DNA of 64,000 nucleotides from contig JACRPE010000002.1 of NCBI GenBank assembly GCA_016214055.1, forward strand, positions 1 to 64,000, given 5' to 3'. This document shows positions 1 to 8,369 of the stretch, piece after piece. The position numbers and the translations under genes were made by a program. Position 1 is the first letter of the stretch. Each line of letters begins with the position of its first letter. Below the pieces are notes generated by a model that made no database searches, was not told the DNA's origin, and saw only the letters and a list, made by a program, of their open reading frames with translations. The DNA comes from Candidatus Roizmanbacteria bacterium. GTDB taxonomy: Bacteria; Patescibacteriota; Microgenomatia; UBA1406; GWC2-37-13.

Positions 1-130
1 GGCTTATGAAATTTAACGGTACCAAAAAGAACTTTCCTCTCCACTTAAAAGAATGTGAGTGGAGATGGAAACAATCCCAGGAAAAACTGTTCGAAAATCT
101 GTTACAAATTGTTAAAGTGCTAGTCTAGAG
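1..130 (+). mobile_element. 3' end of an IS1595-like insertion sequence (transposase C-terminus)
   Basis: An open frame enters from the window edge and stops at 126-128. Its last 40 residues start MKFNGTKKNFPLHLKECEWR, which resembles the conserved C-terminal block (KFNG..K..F.LHLKECEFR) of IS1595/ISXO2-type DDE transposases as I remember the family. Only the tail is visible, so the catalytic residues lie outside the window. The aminotransferase frame begins directly after the transposase stop, so the right end of the element should lie near 128-131. Terminal repeats and the target duplication cannot be confirmed without the left end. Confidence 0.6.
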
Positions 131-598
131 CCTATGATATTTGCAAAAGGAATGGGTAATGGGGCGGTTATTGCGGCTACAGTTACCACAAATGCAATTG
201 GGGAGAAAAGTTATACAAAATCAAACCCACAATCAACATTTGGGTGGACACCGCTTAATGTTGCGGCCGCGATGAAAACACTAGAAATCCATAAACGAGA
301 TAAAATTTGGATGAAGGCAAAAAAAGATGGAGAATATTTATTAAAGACATTACAAGAGGAGTTAAAAAATAGCAATAAAGTGAATGATATTAGTGGAATG
401 GGTATGGAGATAGGCGTTCACCTAAACACCGCTCTTCAACATAAGACAAAAATGAGAGATTTCATTTCAAAGGCAAGAAATAATGGATTACATCTGGCAT
501 ACGCTGATGAAACCAATTTTCAACTCATGCCGCCACTTACCATTGAAAGAAAAGACCTTGATCGGGGAATTGAGATATTTATTGACTTATTAAAGTGA
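116..598 (+). pseudogene. Class III PLP aminotransferase, C-terminal part only
   Basis: The frame is open from 116 after a stop at 113-115; the first ATG is at 134. It encodes about 155 residues matching the C-terminal half of class III (AGXT2/ornithine/GABA-type) aminotransferases. The sequence FAKGMGNG near the start corresponds to the strand holding the PLP-binding lysine, followed by the STFGWTPLNVAAA stretch (family consensus TFGGNPLACAA) and the small C-terminal domain. The N-terminal half, including most of the PLP phosphate-binding region, is absent, and an IS1595-like tail lies immediately upstream. I infer that insertion of the element removed or separated the 5' part. The remaining fragment is unlikely to be catalytic. 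It lies 7 nt upstream of gatC, so it may still be transcribed with gatCAB. Confidence 0.7.
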
Positions 599-605
599 AT
601 TCCTT

Positions 606-908
606 ATGACCAAAAAAATATTATCAAAAGAAGAAATTCTCCATTTGGCTCACCTTGCAAGGCTTACGTTGACAGACGAGGAGATATTAAAATATCAAGA
701 ACAATTTGGTGAGACTATAGACTACATAAAGAACCTGGGTGAATTAGATACAAAGAATGTCCCCCCAACAAATTCTGTAGTCGACTTAAAGAATGTCACA
801 TTTGAAGATGGAGTAGAAAATTTGATTGGGCTAACTACAAATGAAGCATTACAGAATGCAAAGAAAATTAAGGGGAATGAGTTTATAGTTGATCGAATTA
901 TGCAGTAA
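606..908 (+). CDS. gatC: Asp-tRNA(Asn)/Glu-tRNA(Gln) amidotransferase subunit C
   Basis: The 100-residue product is the small GatC subunit, which stabilises GatA and wraps around GatAB in the transamidosome that turns misacylated Glu-tRNA(Gln) or Asp-tRNA(Asn) into Gln-tRNA or Asn-tRNA. The N-terminal helix LSKEEILHLAHLARLTLTDE is typical of the family, as is the proline-containing linker (VPPTNSV) in the second half. Length is normal. It begins 7 nt after the aminotransferase fragment and is followed 4 nt later by gatA, then gatB, so the three probably form one transcript. No strong ribosome-binding site is visible. The presence of GatCAB suggests that direct glutaminylation or asparaginylation is missing in this organism. 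Confidence 0.95.
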   Translation: MTKKILSKEEILHLAHLARLTLTDEEILKYQEQFGETIDYIKNLGELDTKNVPPTNSVVDLKNVTFEDGVENLIGLTTNEALQNAKKIKGNEFIVDRIMQ

Positions 909-912
909 TTCT

Positions 913-2277
913 ATGTTTCCCGGGAAAACCATAACACAATTAAAATCGTTGATCGACGAAAAAAAAGTTAGCGCTTCTGAAGTGAAGGAATATTTTTTAA
1001 AGCGTATAAAAAAATATAATGCCAAATTAAATGTTTTTTTGACTCTTGATGAGAAAAGTGAAGGTGGGGTACCTCTTGCGGTCAAAGACAATTTTTGTAC
1101 TAAGGGATTACGAACAACCGCTTCATCAAAAGTCTTAGATAGTTTTATTCCCCCCTATGAATCGACCGTGACTACTCGTCTAAAAAAGGAAAAACTTCTC
1201 ATAATCGGAAAGACAAATATGGATGCATGGGCACATGGGTCATCAACTGAGACGTCAGACTATGGTCCCACTAAAAATCCCTGGGATATAACCCGCTCGC
1301 CAGGTGGGTCATCGGGAGGATCTGCGGCTTCGGTTTCTGCATATTTAACTCCGGGTGGAATTGGTTCTGAGACCGCAGGTTCAATACGTCAACCTGCCTC
1401 CTGGAGTGGTGTAGTTGGTTTAAAGCCGACCTATGGACGGGTCTCCCGATTTGGGGTAATCGCAATGGGTTCTTCCCTTGACTGTCCTGGTCCGCTCACT
1501 TTAAATACGGAAGATGCGGCATATCTCCTTTCAATCATCGCGGGTCATGATCCACTAGATGCAACTTCCTCCCCACTCCCAACTGAAAATTATATGGATG
1601 AAATGAAGAAAAGGAAATCCTACACGATCGGGATCTCTGAGGATTACTTTGAGGGTTTGGACCCAGACGTTGCTAAAGCAATTGAGAAATCAATCGAAGT
1701 GTATAAAAAAATAGGATTCAAAACTAAGAAAGTAAAGCTTCTTTCTCCCAATTATGCTATTTCCGTCTACACCATTATTCAGCGAGCAGAGGTGTCTTCA
1801 AATTTAGCAAGATATGATGGAATCAGATACGGAAATGATCGAACAACATTTGGCACTGAAGCAAAACGGAGAGTGATGCTTGGGACGTATACTTTATCTC
1901 ACGGCTATTACGACGCATTTTACAAAAAAGCTCAAAAGGTGCGCACACTCATTATCAACGATTTCAAAAGAGTTTTTAATGAAGTGAACTTTGTCATAGG
2001 AACACCCACCCCAATAACTGCGCTTAAATTGGGAGAGTTTGCTAAATATCCTTTTTTTGGAGAACTTATGGATAAGTTTAATGAACCGGCGGCAATGGCT
2101 GGCATTCCCGCAATTAGCATTCCCGTCGGACTCGACAGAAGCGGGCTTCCTATTGGTATGCAACTTATGGGAAATTATTTTAGGGAGTCAGATATATTAA
2201 ATGCATCCTATCAATTTGAGCAGGAGACTGATTATTTTAGTGTTATTAAAAAGGGAATTGAAAACTATAAAGATTGA
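913..2277 (+). CDS. gatA: Asp-tRNA(Asn)/Glu-tRNA(Gln) amidotransferase subunit A
   Basis: This 454-residue amidase-signature protein hydrolyses glutamine and passes ammonia to GatB. The Ser-cisSer-Lys triad is visible: the lysine in VPLAVKDNF (about residue 64), the cis-serine in the glycine/serine-rich SPGGSSGGSAA loop, and the nucleophilic serine in GSETAGSIRQPA. The usual form of the last motif is GSDTGGSIRQPA, so D-to-E and G-to-A changes are present. I chose ATG 913. A TTG at 889 is in frame but would overlap gatC by 20 nt and add residues not typical of the family. The gene is 4 nt after gatC and is followed by gatB after 2 nt. Confidence 0.95.
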   Translation: MFPGKTITQLKSLIDEKKVSASEVKEYFLKRIKKYNAKLNVFLTLDEKSEGGVPLAVKDNFCTKGLRTTASSKVLDSFIPPYESTVTTRLKKEKLLIIGKTNMDAWAHGSSTETSDYGPTKNPWDITRSPGGSSGGSAASVSAYLTPGGIGSETAGSIRQPASWSGVVGLKPTYGRVSRFGVIAMGSSLDCPGPLTLNTEDAAYLLSIIAGHDPLDATSSPLPTENYMDEMKKRKSYTIGISEDYFEGLDPDVAKAIEKSIEVYKKIGFKTKKVKLLSPNYAISVYTIIQRAEVSSNLARYDGIRYGNDRTTFGTEAKRRVMLGTYTLSHGYYDAFYKKAQKVRTLIINDFKRVFNEVNFVIGTPTPITALKLGEFAKYPFFGELMDKFNEPAAMAGIPAISIPVGLDRSGLPIGMQLMGNYFRESDILNASYQFEQETDYFSVIKKGIENYKD

Positions 2278-2279
2278 TT

Positions 2280-3683
2280 ATGAAACAATATCAACCAGTA
2301 ATTGGTCTTGAAATACATGTTGAGCTGAAAACGGAGTCGGGGATGTTCTGCCAGTGCAAGATAAACCAGTTTGATGCAGAACCGAACAGTCATGTGTGTC
2401 CTGTATGTTTAGGTCTTCCCGGAGCGCTCCCTGTACCCAATAAAAAAGCAATTGAGTGGACCATTAAAATTGGTCAGGCTTTAAACTGTACGATAAATAA
2501 ACATACAAAATTTGACCGCAAACATTATTCCTATCCCGATCTTCCCAAAGGGTATCAGATATCCCAGTATGATGAACCAATAGCTGTAAATGGCAAACTC
2601 CAAATTCCAATTATCAATTTCCAATCAAATTCCAATAACCAATTACCAATTTCCAAAGAATTTAGAATTCATCGTGTTCATCTTGAGGAAGACACAGGGA
2701 AACTAATCCACAAAGGAAGTGATACTCTTATCGACTTTAACCGATCAGGAACTCCGCTCGTTGAAATTGTCACTGAGGCAGATTTTACTTCAAGTGATGA
2801 TGTCAAAATGTTTCTTGAAGAGCTCCACACCATCATTCGTTACCTCGATGTGTCGGATGCTGATATGGAAAAAGGAACGATGAGAATGGAACCTAACATT
2901 TCTGTACGAGTAATTTCCAATAACCAATTTCCAATTTCCAATCAATTACCAATATCCAAATCTCAATTACCAAAGTATAAAGTTGAAGTGAAGAATATTA
3001 ATTCGTTCAACTTTGTGAAACGGGCGATTGATTACGAAGTAAAGAGACATATAGACCTTTTGGAAAAAGGTCAGACACCAATTCAAGAGACGCGAGGGTG
3101 GGATTCAAATAAAAACAAGACTTACTCTCAGCGGACAAAGGAAGACGCACATGATTATCGTTATTTTCCCGAGCCTGATATCCCGCCTTTTGAATTCAGT
3201 GATGCATATACTGAATCAATAAAAAAAACACTCGTCGAATTACCGCATCAAAAAATGAATCGATACATTGAGATATTTAAGTTGAAGCCAATGGATGCGT
3301 ATACATTGACAAGAGACATAAATACGAGTGACTATTTTGAAAAAGTTTTAAGTAATCAGATTGCCACGTCGCCTTCGGCTCCTCGCAATGACATGGGGCA
3401 AGCAATTGCCAATCTTATCATCAATAAAAAAATATCTACGGAATTATCAATAGAAGAGTTTATTAAAGAAGCCACCGAATTATTAAAACCAAAAGAAACC
3501 GATGCCAAACTTCTTGATGAAGTTGCACTGAAGCTTATTAACGCAAATCCAAAAGTGGTAGCTGATTACAAAGGCGGCAAACAGGGTGCGATTATGTTTC
3601 TCGTAGGACAAGTAATGAAGGAAATGAGAGGAAAAGCAGACGCCCAGACCGTTATTTCAACACTAAAACAAGTGTTGAAATAA
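2280..3683 (+). CDS. gatB: Asp-tRNA(Asn)/Glu-tRNA(Gln) amidotransferase subunit B, carrying three in-frame repeat insertions
   Basis: GatB binds the misacylated tRNA and carries the kinase/transamidase site that uses ammonia from GatA. The start MKQYQPVIGLEIHVEL, the cysteine-rich CPVCLGLPGALP zinc region, IHRVHLEEDTGK and DFNRSGTPLVEIV are diagnostic, and the C-terminal YqeY-like tail domain ends at KQVLK. Three stretches do not belong to the family pattern and coincide with genomic repeats: residues about 108-126 and 212-232 are encoded by CAATTTCCAA-type tandem sequence, and residues 361-372 (IATSPSAPRNDM) by the palindromic repeat found between genes at 56-60 kb. All keep the frame and lie at expected surface loops. 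ATG 2280 is preferred over an in-frame TTG at 2274. Confidence 0.95.
   Translation: MKQYQPVIGLEIHVELKTESGMFCQCKINQFDAEPNSHVCPVCLGLPGALPVPNKKAIEWTIKIGQALNCTINKHTKFDRKHYSYPDLPKGYQISQYDEPIAVNGKLQIPIINFQSNSNNQLPISKEFRIHRVHLEEDTGKLIHKGSDTLIDFNRSGTPLVEIVTEADFTSSDDVKMFLEELHTIIRYLDVSDADMEKGTMRMEPNISVRVISNNQFPISNQLPISKSQLPKYKVEVKNINSFNFVKRAIDYEVKRHIDLLEKGQTPIQETRGWDSNKNKTYSQRTKEDAHDYRYFPEPDIPPFEFSDAYTESIKKTLVELPHQKMNRYIEIFKLKPMDAYTLTRDINTSDYFEKVLSNQIATSPSAPRNDMGQAIANLIINKKISTELSIEEFIKEATELLKPKETDAKLLDEVALKLINANPKVVADYKGGKQGAIMFLVGQVMKEMRGKADAQTVISTLKQVLK
2601..2658 (+). repeat. CAATTTCCAA-type tandem repeat inside gatB (copy 1)
   Basis: Degenerate units of CCAATTTCCAA/ACCAATTA follow one another and encode the asparagine/glutamine/serine-rich stretch FQSNSNNQLPIS. 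The canonical GatB sequence would pass directly from the preceding strand to RIHRVHLEED. A second copy of the same sequence type lies 250 nt downstream in the same gene. Confidence 0.75.
2913..2975 (+). repeat. CAATTTCCAA-type tandem repeat inside gatB (copy 2)
   Basis: This is the same degenerate unit as at 2601-2658, here encoding NNQFPISNQLPISKSQLP between the conserved strand MEPNISVRV and KVEVKNINSFNFV. The reading frame is retained. Confidence 0.75.
3359..3395 (+). repeat. Palindromic REP-like repeat (family R1) inside gatB
   Basis: The sequence reads AGATTGCCACGTCG...CTCCTCGCAATGACAT around a GCCTTCGGC core. It is a shortened form of the right half of the intergenic repeats at 56342-56427 and 60544-60638. 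It is translated as IATSPSAPRNDM, in the linker before the C-terminal domain of GatB. Confidence 0.8.
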
Positions 3684-3765
3684 CGTAATTTGAAATTCGA
3701 ATTTTTTAATTTTTAATTAAATTAAAATTCATTTCAAATTTCAAATTAAAAATTTCAAATTCAAT
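3684..3765. repeat. AT-rich repeat between gatB and dnaE
   Basis: This 82-nt spacer is made almost entirely of TTTGAAATT/AATTTCAAA units in both orientations, including an AATTTTTAATTAAATTAAAATT palindromic centre. A related block lies between atpB and atpE (8042-8109). No -10 box at a leaderless distance from the dnaE ATG is obvious. Confidence 0.6.
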
Positions 3766-6700
3766 ATGTCATTCGTTCATCTGCATGTTCATACCGAATA
3801 CTCGCTTCTAGATGGTATGTGTCGTATCGACGATATTCTTCAAAAAACCAAAGATGAAGGAATGACATCTTTAGCTATTACTGATCATGGGGCGATGTAT
3901 GGGGCTTTCAAATTCTTTGTGAAAGCAAAAGAAGCAGGAATTAAACCTATTATCGGGGTCGAAATGTATAAGGCGAAGAATTCCCGCCTCGATAAGCAAC
4001 CAAATGTTGACCGCGATCGGTTCCATCTTGTGCTTCTCGCGAAAGACTTGGAAGGATACAAAAATCTTATAAAGTTGGTGAGTATTGCTCACCTTGAAGG
4101 CCTTTATTACAAGCCAAGGACCGATTTTGAGTCATTAAAAAAATACAGCAAAGGAATCATAGCGACCTCGGCCTGTTTAGGGGGCGAGATTCCCCAAGCC
4201 CTACTCAATAATCAAACGAAAGAGGCAGAACAACTCCTGGAAAAATATTTAGATATTTTTAAGGAAAATTTTTATATTGAAATACAGCGTCATCCTAATG
4301 TGGAAAGTTTGGAACAGGTTAATAAAGATCTCATTTCCCTTGCGAGAAGATATGCAGTGCCTCTTGTTGCGACGAATGACATCCATTATTTGAACGCAGA
4401 GGATGCCTACGCACAGGAAGTTCTTTTATGCATTCAAACTCAGAGGACTATCATTGAAAAAGACAGGACAATGACCATGTATGATGTCCCCGACTATTAC
4501 TTTAAATCAGAAGGGGAGATGAGAAATACATTCTCAGATTTACCTGAAGCAATCGAAAATACCAACAAAATTTCAGATCTTTGCAATGTCGAGATTCCTA
4601 ACGGGAAATGGATTTTGCCTTACTATAAAACACCTCATGAGGAGACACCTGAACAGCATCTTCGCGACCTCGTTACTGAGCGAAAAACGAGAGTTGCCAG
4701 TTATGACCAAAAAATCAGTGAAAAAAGATTGGAGTATGAGCTAGATATTATCACGAAAAAAGGCTATGCAACTTATTTTTTAATGGTGCAGGATTTTGTG
4801 AATTGGGCAAAGAATAAAGGTATTGCTGTTGGCCCAGGGAGAGGATCGGTTGCCGGTTCACTCGTAGCATATGTTTTGCGGATAACCGATATTAATCCTC
4901 TCGAACACAACCTGCCGTTTGAGCGTTTTCTTAACCCGGAACGACCGACACCTCCGGATATTGATATCGATTTTGCAGATATTCGACGTGATGAGGTACT
5001 TAAATATGTCACTGATAAATATGGGAAGGAAAAGGTAGCTCAGATTATTACATTTGGTACCATGGAGGCGCGTTTAGCTGTTCGTGACGTGGCCCGTGCA
5101 CTTGGTCAGTCTTATTCTCAGGGCGATCGCATTGCAAAGATGATACCTCAAGGAAAACAGGGTTTTCAACTAAAACTTGCGCAAGCCCTGATCGAAGCTC
5201 CTCCTCTAAAATTTGCATATCAGACAGAACCCGATGTCAAAAAAGTCATTGACATTGCCGAGCGATTGGAAGGCTTACCCCGCCATTCTTCGGTCCATGC
5301 TGCGGGAGTCATCATCTCCAAGGATGACCTAACGGAGTACGTGCCAATCCAAACAGAGTCGAAAGAGAATAGAGTTATCACGCAGTATGATATGTATAGC
5401 CTAGATCTTAATAGTGCTCCAAACGGTAAAGCCGTAGGCCTTCTCAAAATTGACTTTCTGGGTCTCCGCAACCTTACCATCCTCGAGCAAGCGCTTGGTT
5501 ATGTGCAAAAAAACTCCGGAGTAAAAATTGATATCCACGACGTACTCCTTGATGATAATAAAACATATGAGTTGATTTCGCGTGGGGAGACGGTAGGTGT
5601 ATTTCAACTTGAATCAGGAGGTATGCGACGACTTGCAAAAGATTTGGCCCCGTCGAAGATGAGTGATATAACCGCCATGGTTGCGTTGTTCCGCCCGGGT
5701 CCCATGGACCTTATCCCTATGTTTCTTGAAGGAAAAAAAAATCCAAAAAATATTAAGTATCTGCACAAAGACCTTGTACCAATCTTGTCAGAGACATACG
5801 GCATTTTGGTTTACCAGGAACAAGTCATGGAAATTGCAAACAAGATGGCGGGCTACAAGATGAGTGAAGCGGACAATTTCCGTATGGCCATGGGTAAAAA
5901 AAAGAAATCCCTCATGGAACGAGAAAAAGTGAAATTCATAAGCGGGTGCATCATACGCGGATATTCAAAAAAACTTGCTGAAAGCATCTTTAACTTCATG
6001 GAAAAGTTTGCGGCTTATGGCTTCAATAAACCGCATTCCGCATCTTATGCCCTTATTGCCTATTGGACTGCCTATATGAAAGCAAACTTTCCTATCGAGT
6101 ATATGACGGCATTACTTACTGCAGAACTTCAAGGTGTGGCGGGCCCCATGAGGGAAATTAAAATGGCGCAGGCAATTGAAGAGTGCCGGCGTATGGAAAT
6201 AAAAGTATTGTCTCCCGATATTAACGCATCCATACATGACTTTTCAATCGAATCGGGAAATATAAGATTCGGACTTTCTGCAATCAAGAATGTTGGAAGC
6301 GCGGCCATTGAATCGATTATGGAAGCGCGGAAAAAAGGTCCATTTGCGGGATTTAAAGATTTTTTATACCGGGTCGACTTGCGGAAGGTTAATAAACGTA
6401 CAGTTGAAAGCCTGATTAAAGCGGGGGCATTCACCGCATTTGGAACTTCGGCAACCCTGCTTTACTATTACCCTCAAATTGCCAAGGACATCATTGATTC
6501 AAAACAGGAAAGTTCAAAAGGGCAGTTCAGTCTATTTCTTCAGTCAAACGTGGCTCAAACTCAAAAAGATGACTTTGAGCCGATGGTTGAATACCCGGAA
6601 GACGAACTCATTACGATGGAAAAGGAGGTAATAGGCTTTCTTATCAGTAAAAATCCTCTCACTAAATTTAAAAAGATCATTGATGAAAAAACTACAAAGA

Positions 6701-6981
6701 AAATAGGTGAAATCTCCAAAGGCGATATCAACAAAACCCACATGCTTGTGGGTGTTATCAGCAGTAAAAAAATTATCCGTACAAAAAAGGATAATAGCGA
6801 GATGGCATTTATTACCGTGTATGATGAAACAGGTTCCGTAGAAGCAATTGTTTTTCCCAAGTTATATGCGAAGATTGGATTATCTCTCATTCTTAACCAA
6901 GCGGTTATATTGAAAGGAAAGGTTACTGAAAAAGAAGATCAACTGAGTATTATTGTGGACAATGCCATGAAATTAACTTGA
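3766..6981 (+). CDS. dnaE: DNA polymerase III alpha subunit
   Basis: This is the replicative DNA polymerase, 1071 residues, at the short end of the DnaE1 range. An N-terminal PHP domain starts at FVHLHVHTEYSLLDGMCRID. The C-family polymerase catalytic core is marked by GPGRGSVAGSLVAY and the metal-binding PDIDIDFAD. The fingers region contains GVFQLESGGMR and LFRPGPMDL. Helix-hairpin-helix residues follow at KVNKRTVESLIKAGAF, and an OB-fold is seen at about residues 980-1060 (HMLVGVISS...). No intein or split is visible. The gene stands alone between the AT-rich spacer and the ATP synthase operon; its TGA stop overlaps the -35 box of that operon's promoter. Confidence 0.97.
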   Translation: MSFVHLHVHTEYSLLDGMCRIDDILQKTKDEGMTSLAITDHGAMYGAFKFFVKAKEAGIKPIIGVEMYKAKNSRLDKQPNVDRDRFHLVLLAKDLEGYKNLIKLVSIAHLEGLYYKPRTDFESLKKYSKGIIATSACLGGEIPQALLNNQTKEAEQLLEKYLDIFKENFYIEIQRHPNVESLEQVNKDLISLARRYAVPLVATNDIHYLNAEDAYAQEVLLCIQTQRTIIEKDRTMTMYDVPDYYFKSEGEMRNTFSDLPEAIENTNKISDLCNVEIPNGKWILPYYKTPHEETPEQHLRDLVTERKTRVASYDQKISEKRLEYELDIITKKGYATYFLMVQDFVNWAKNKGIAVGPGRGSVAGSLVAYVLRITDINPLEHNLPFERFLNPERPTPPDIDIDFADIRRDEVLKYVTDKYGKEKVAQIITFGTMEARLAVRDVARALGQSYSQGDRIAKMIPQGKQGFQLKLAQALIEAPPLKFAYQTEPDVKKVIDIAERLEGLPRHSSVHAAGVIISKDDLTEYVPIQTESKENRVITQYDMYSLDLNSAPNGKAVGLLKIDFLGLRNLTILEQALGYVQKNSGVKIDIHDVLLDDNKTYELISRGETVGVFQLESGGMRRLAKDLAPSKMSDITAMVALFRPGPMDLIPMFLEGKKNPKNIKYLHKDLVPILSETYGILVYQEQVMEIANKMAGYKMSEADNFRMAMGKKKKSLMEREKVKFISGCIIRGYSKKLAESIFNFMEKFAAYGFNKPHSASYALIAYWTAYMKANFPIEYMTALLTAELQGVAGPMREIKMAQAIEECRRMEIKVLSPDINASIHDFSIESGNIRFGLSAIKNVGSAAIESIMEARKKGPFAGFKDFLYRVDLRKVNKRTVESLIKAGAFTAFGTSATLLYYYPQIAKDIIDSKQESSKGQFSLFLQSNVAQTQKDDFEPMVEYPEDELITMEKEVIGFLISKNPLTKFKKIIDEKTTKKIGEISKGDINKTHMLVGVISSKKIIRTKKDNSEMAFITVYDETGSVEAIVFPKLYAKIGLSLILNQAVILKGKVTEKEDQLSIIVDNAMKLT

Positions 6982-7006
6982 CCAATTATTGAGATAATGC
7001 TACAAT
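6978..7006 (+). promoter_or_regulatory. Sigma-70-type promoter of the ATP synthase operon
   Basis: TTGACC at 6978-6983, a 17-nt spacer, then TACAAT at 7001-7006. The -35 box overlaps the dnaE stop codon. The predicted start at about 7013 excludes the in-frame ATG at 6997 and supports ATG 7030 for the first gene. Confidence 0.75.
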
Positions 7007-7029
7007 ACAATAATAAAAATATTCCCGCG

Positions 7030-7272
7030 ATGAATGAGGATTTTGAGATTGGGTTGTCGAAAAAATCTAAAAAGGCAATAAAAAATACGCAAGATTTGGG
7101 ATATTTGAAGTATTTAAATATCGGTTTTTATTTGGTAACGCCCCTATTATTTGGTGTGTTGGCGGGGGCATACGCTGATGGAAGATTTCATTCAAAACCA
7201 ATCGTAGTAACTCTTGGAATTATCATAGGTTCGGTCGGAACCTTTTACAACTTGTTTAAGCTGGTAAAGTAA
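7030..7272 (+). CDS. AtpZ/AtpI-like F0F1 ATPase accessory protein (PF09527-like)
   Basis: This 80-residue protein has two hydrophobic helices (about residues 28-45 and 58-75) joined by a short polar loop, the pattern of ATPase_gene1/AtpZ proteins encoded first in many ATP synthase operons and linked to assembly or ion handling. Assignment rests on size, topology (LNIGFYLVTPLLFGVLAGAYADGRF) and position directly before atpB. ATG 7030 is chosen because the operon promoter's start site lies downstream of the alternative ATG at 6997. It is separated from atpB by 4 nt. Confidence 0.75.
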   Translation: MNEDFEIGLSKKSKKAIKNTQDLGYLKYLNIGFYLVTPLLFGVLAGAYADGRFHSKPIVVTLGIIIGSVGTFYNLFKLVK

Positions 7273-7276
7273 ATAT

Positions 7277-8041
7277 ATGTCTCAACTTGAATCTAAAACG
7301 GGTGTTCCCGAGATAAGCATAAAAGCCGAACCTGTATTTCATCTGAGTTCGTTTAAAATTACAAACTCACTTGTACTTTCGGCGGTTGTTTTGGTATTTT
7401 CCCTTTTTATTGCCCTTCGCTATTCAAAAGAGGTTGTATCACACCGGAAATCCGGGTTTTTTTATGTGTTCAACACTTTGCTTAAAGGGTTATATGGTCT
7501 CTTTGAATCCATTATGGGACATCATATCAATTTCTTTTTTCCCATTTTAAGTGCTTTTTTTGTTTACATTTTATTTCAAAACTGGTTTGGGCTTCTTCCT
7601 GGCGTCGGAAGTATACTTATTGGGGTAACTGAGGGAGTCCGTACCTTGCGGGTGCCATTGTTCAGAGGGAATAATGCAGATATCAACGCCACTCTTGCAC
7701 TCGCCCTCATCTCAGTGGTTCTCATGCAGGTTTACGGAATTAAATTTTTAGGTTTTAAGGACCACATACAGAAATATGTAAATTTATCCAACCCGATAAA
7801 TTTTTTCCTTGGCTTTCTCGAGATATTATCTGAAATTTCACGTGTTCTTTCGTTTGCATTTCGACTTTTTGGTAATATATTCGCAGGTGAAGTGCTTATG
7901 ACCATTGTGGCATTCCTGGTGCCGGTACTTGCTTCCTTCCCGTTTTTAATTCTTGAAATATTTGTGGGTTTGGTCCAGGCGCTCGTGTTTTCCCTTTTGA
8001 CATCAGTATTTATGAGTTTAGCGGTCGCGAAGCATCATTAA
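7277..8041 (+). CDS. atpB: ATP synthase F0 subunit a
   Basis: Subunit a (254 residues) forms the half-channels for ion translocation next to the c-ring. The essential arginine is in VLSFAFRLFGNIFAGE, at about residue 196, and the last helix region carries the usual LVQALVFSLLTSVFM motif. Several hydrophobic helices are evident. It follows the AtpZ-like gene by 4 nt and is followed by an AT-rich repeat and a strong ribosome-binding site for atpE. Length and motif order are normal. Confidence 0.95.
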   Translation: MSQLESKTGVPEISIKAEPVFHLSSFKITNSLVLSAVVLVFSLFIALRYSKEVVSHRKSGFFYVFNTLLKGLYGLFESIMGHHINFFFPILSAFFVYILFQNWFGLLPGVGSILIGVTEGVRTLRVPLFRGNNADINATLALALISVVLMQVYGIKFLGFKDHIQKYVNLSNPINFFLGFLEILSEISRVLSFAFRLFGNIFAGEVLMTIVAFLVPVLASFPFLILEIFVGLVQALVFSLLTSVFMSLAVAKHH

Positions 8042-8109
8042 AGAATTTTTAATTTGAAGTTTAAATTTATAATAAATTTTAAATTTCAAATTGTAAATTT
8101 CAAATTTTC
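8042..8109. repeat. AT-rich repeat between atpB and atpE
   Basis: The block contains TTTAATTTGAAGTTTAAATT and AAATTTCAAATTGTAAATTT units, similar in composition to the spacer before dnaE. It places a weakly structured AT stretch just upstream of the atpE ribosome-binding site. Confidence 0.5.
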
Positions 8110-8120
8110 AAAGGGGGTGA
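8110..8120 (+). promoter_or_regulatory. Strong Shine-Dalgarno sequence of atpE
   Basis: AAAGGGGGTGA matches the anti-Shine-Dalgarno complement (AAGGAGGTGA) except for one A-to-G change and ends 8 nt before ATG 8129. It is the clearest ribosome-binding site in the window, where most starts have none, and fits the need for many c subunits per complex. Confidence 0.7.
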
Positions 8121-8125
8121 TTTAA

Positions 8126-8356
<231 letters not shown>

Positions 8357-8369
8357 TGTTTAACGAAGT

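Noticed and set aside
2601-2975. CAATTTCCAA repeats in gatB as a CRISPR or tandem-array element
   Set aside because: Units are degenerate, without spacers, and are translated within a conserved gene.
3690-3765. CRISPR-like short repeats between gatB and dnaE
   Set aside because: Units are low-complexity AT sequence without regular spacers, and no cas genes are in the window.
6997-7029. ATG 6997 as start of the AtpZ-like gene
   Set aside because: It lies within the -35/-10 region of a consensus promoter, upstream of the predicted transcription start.
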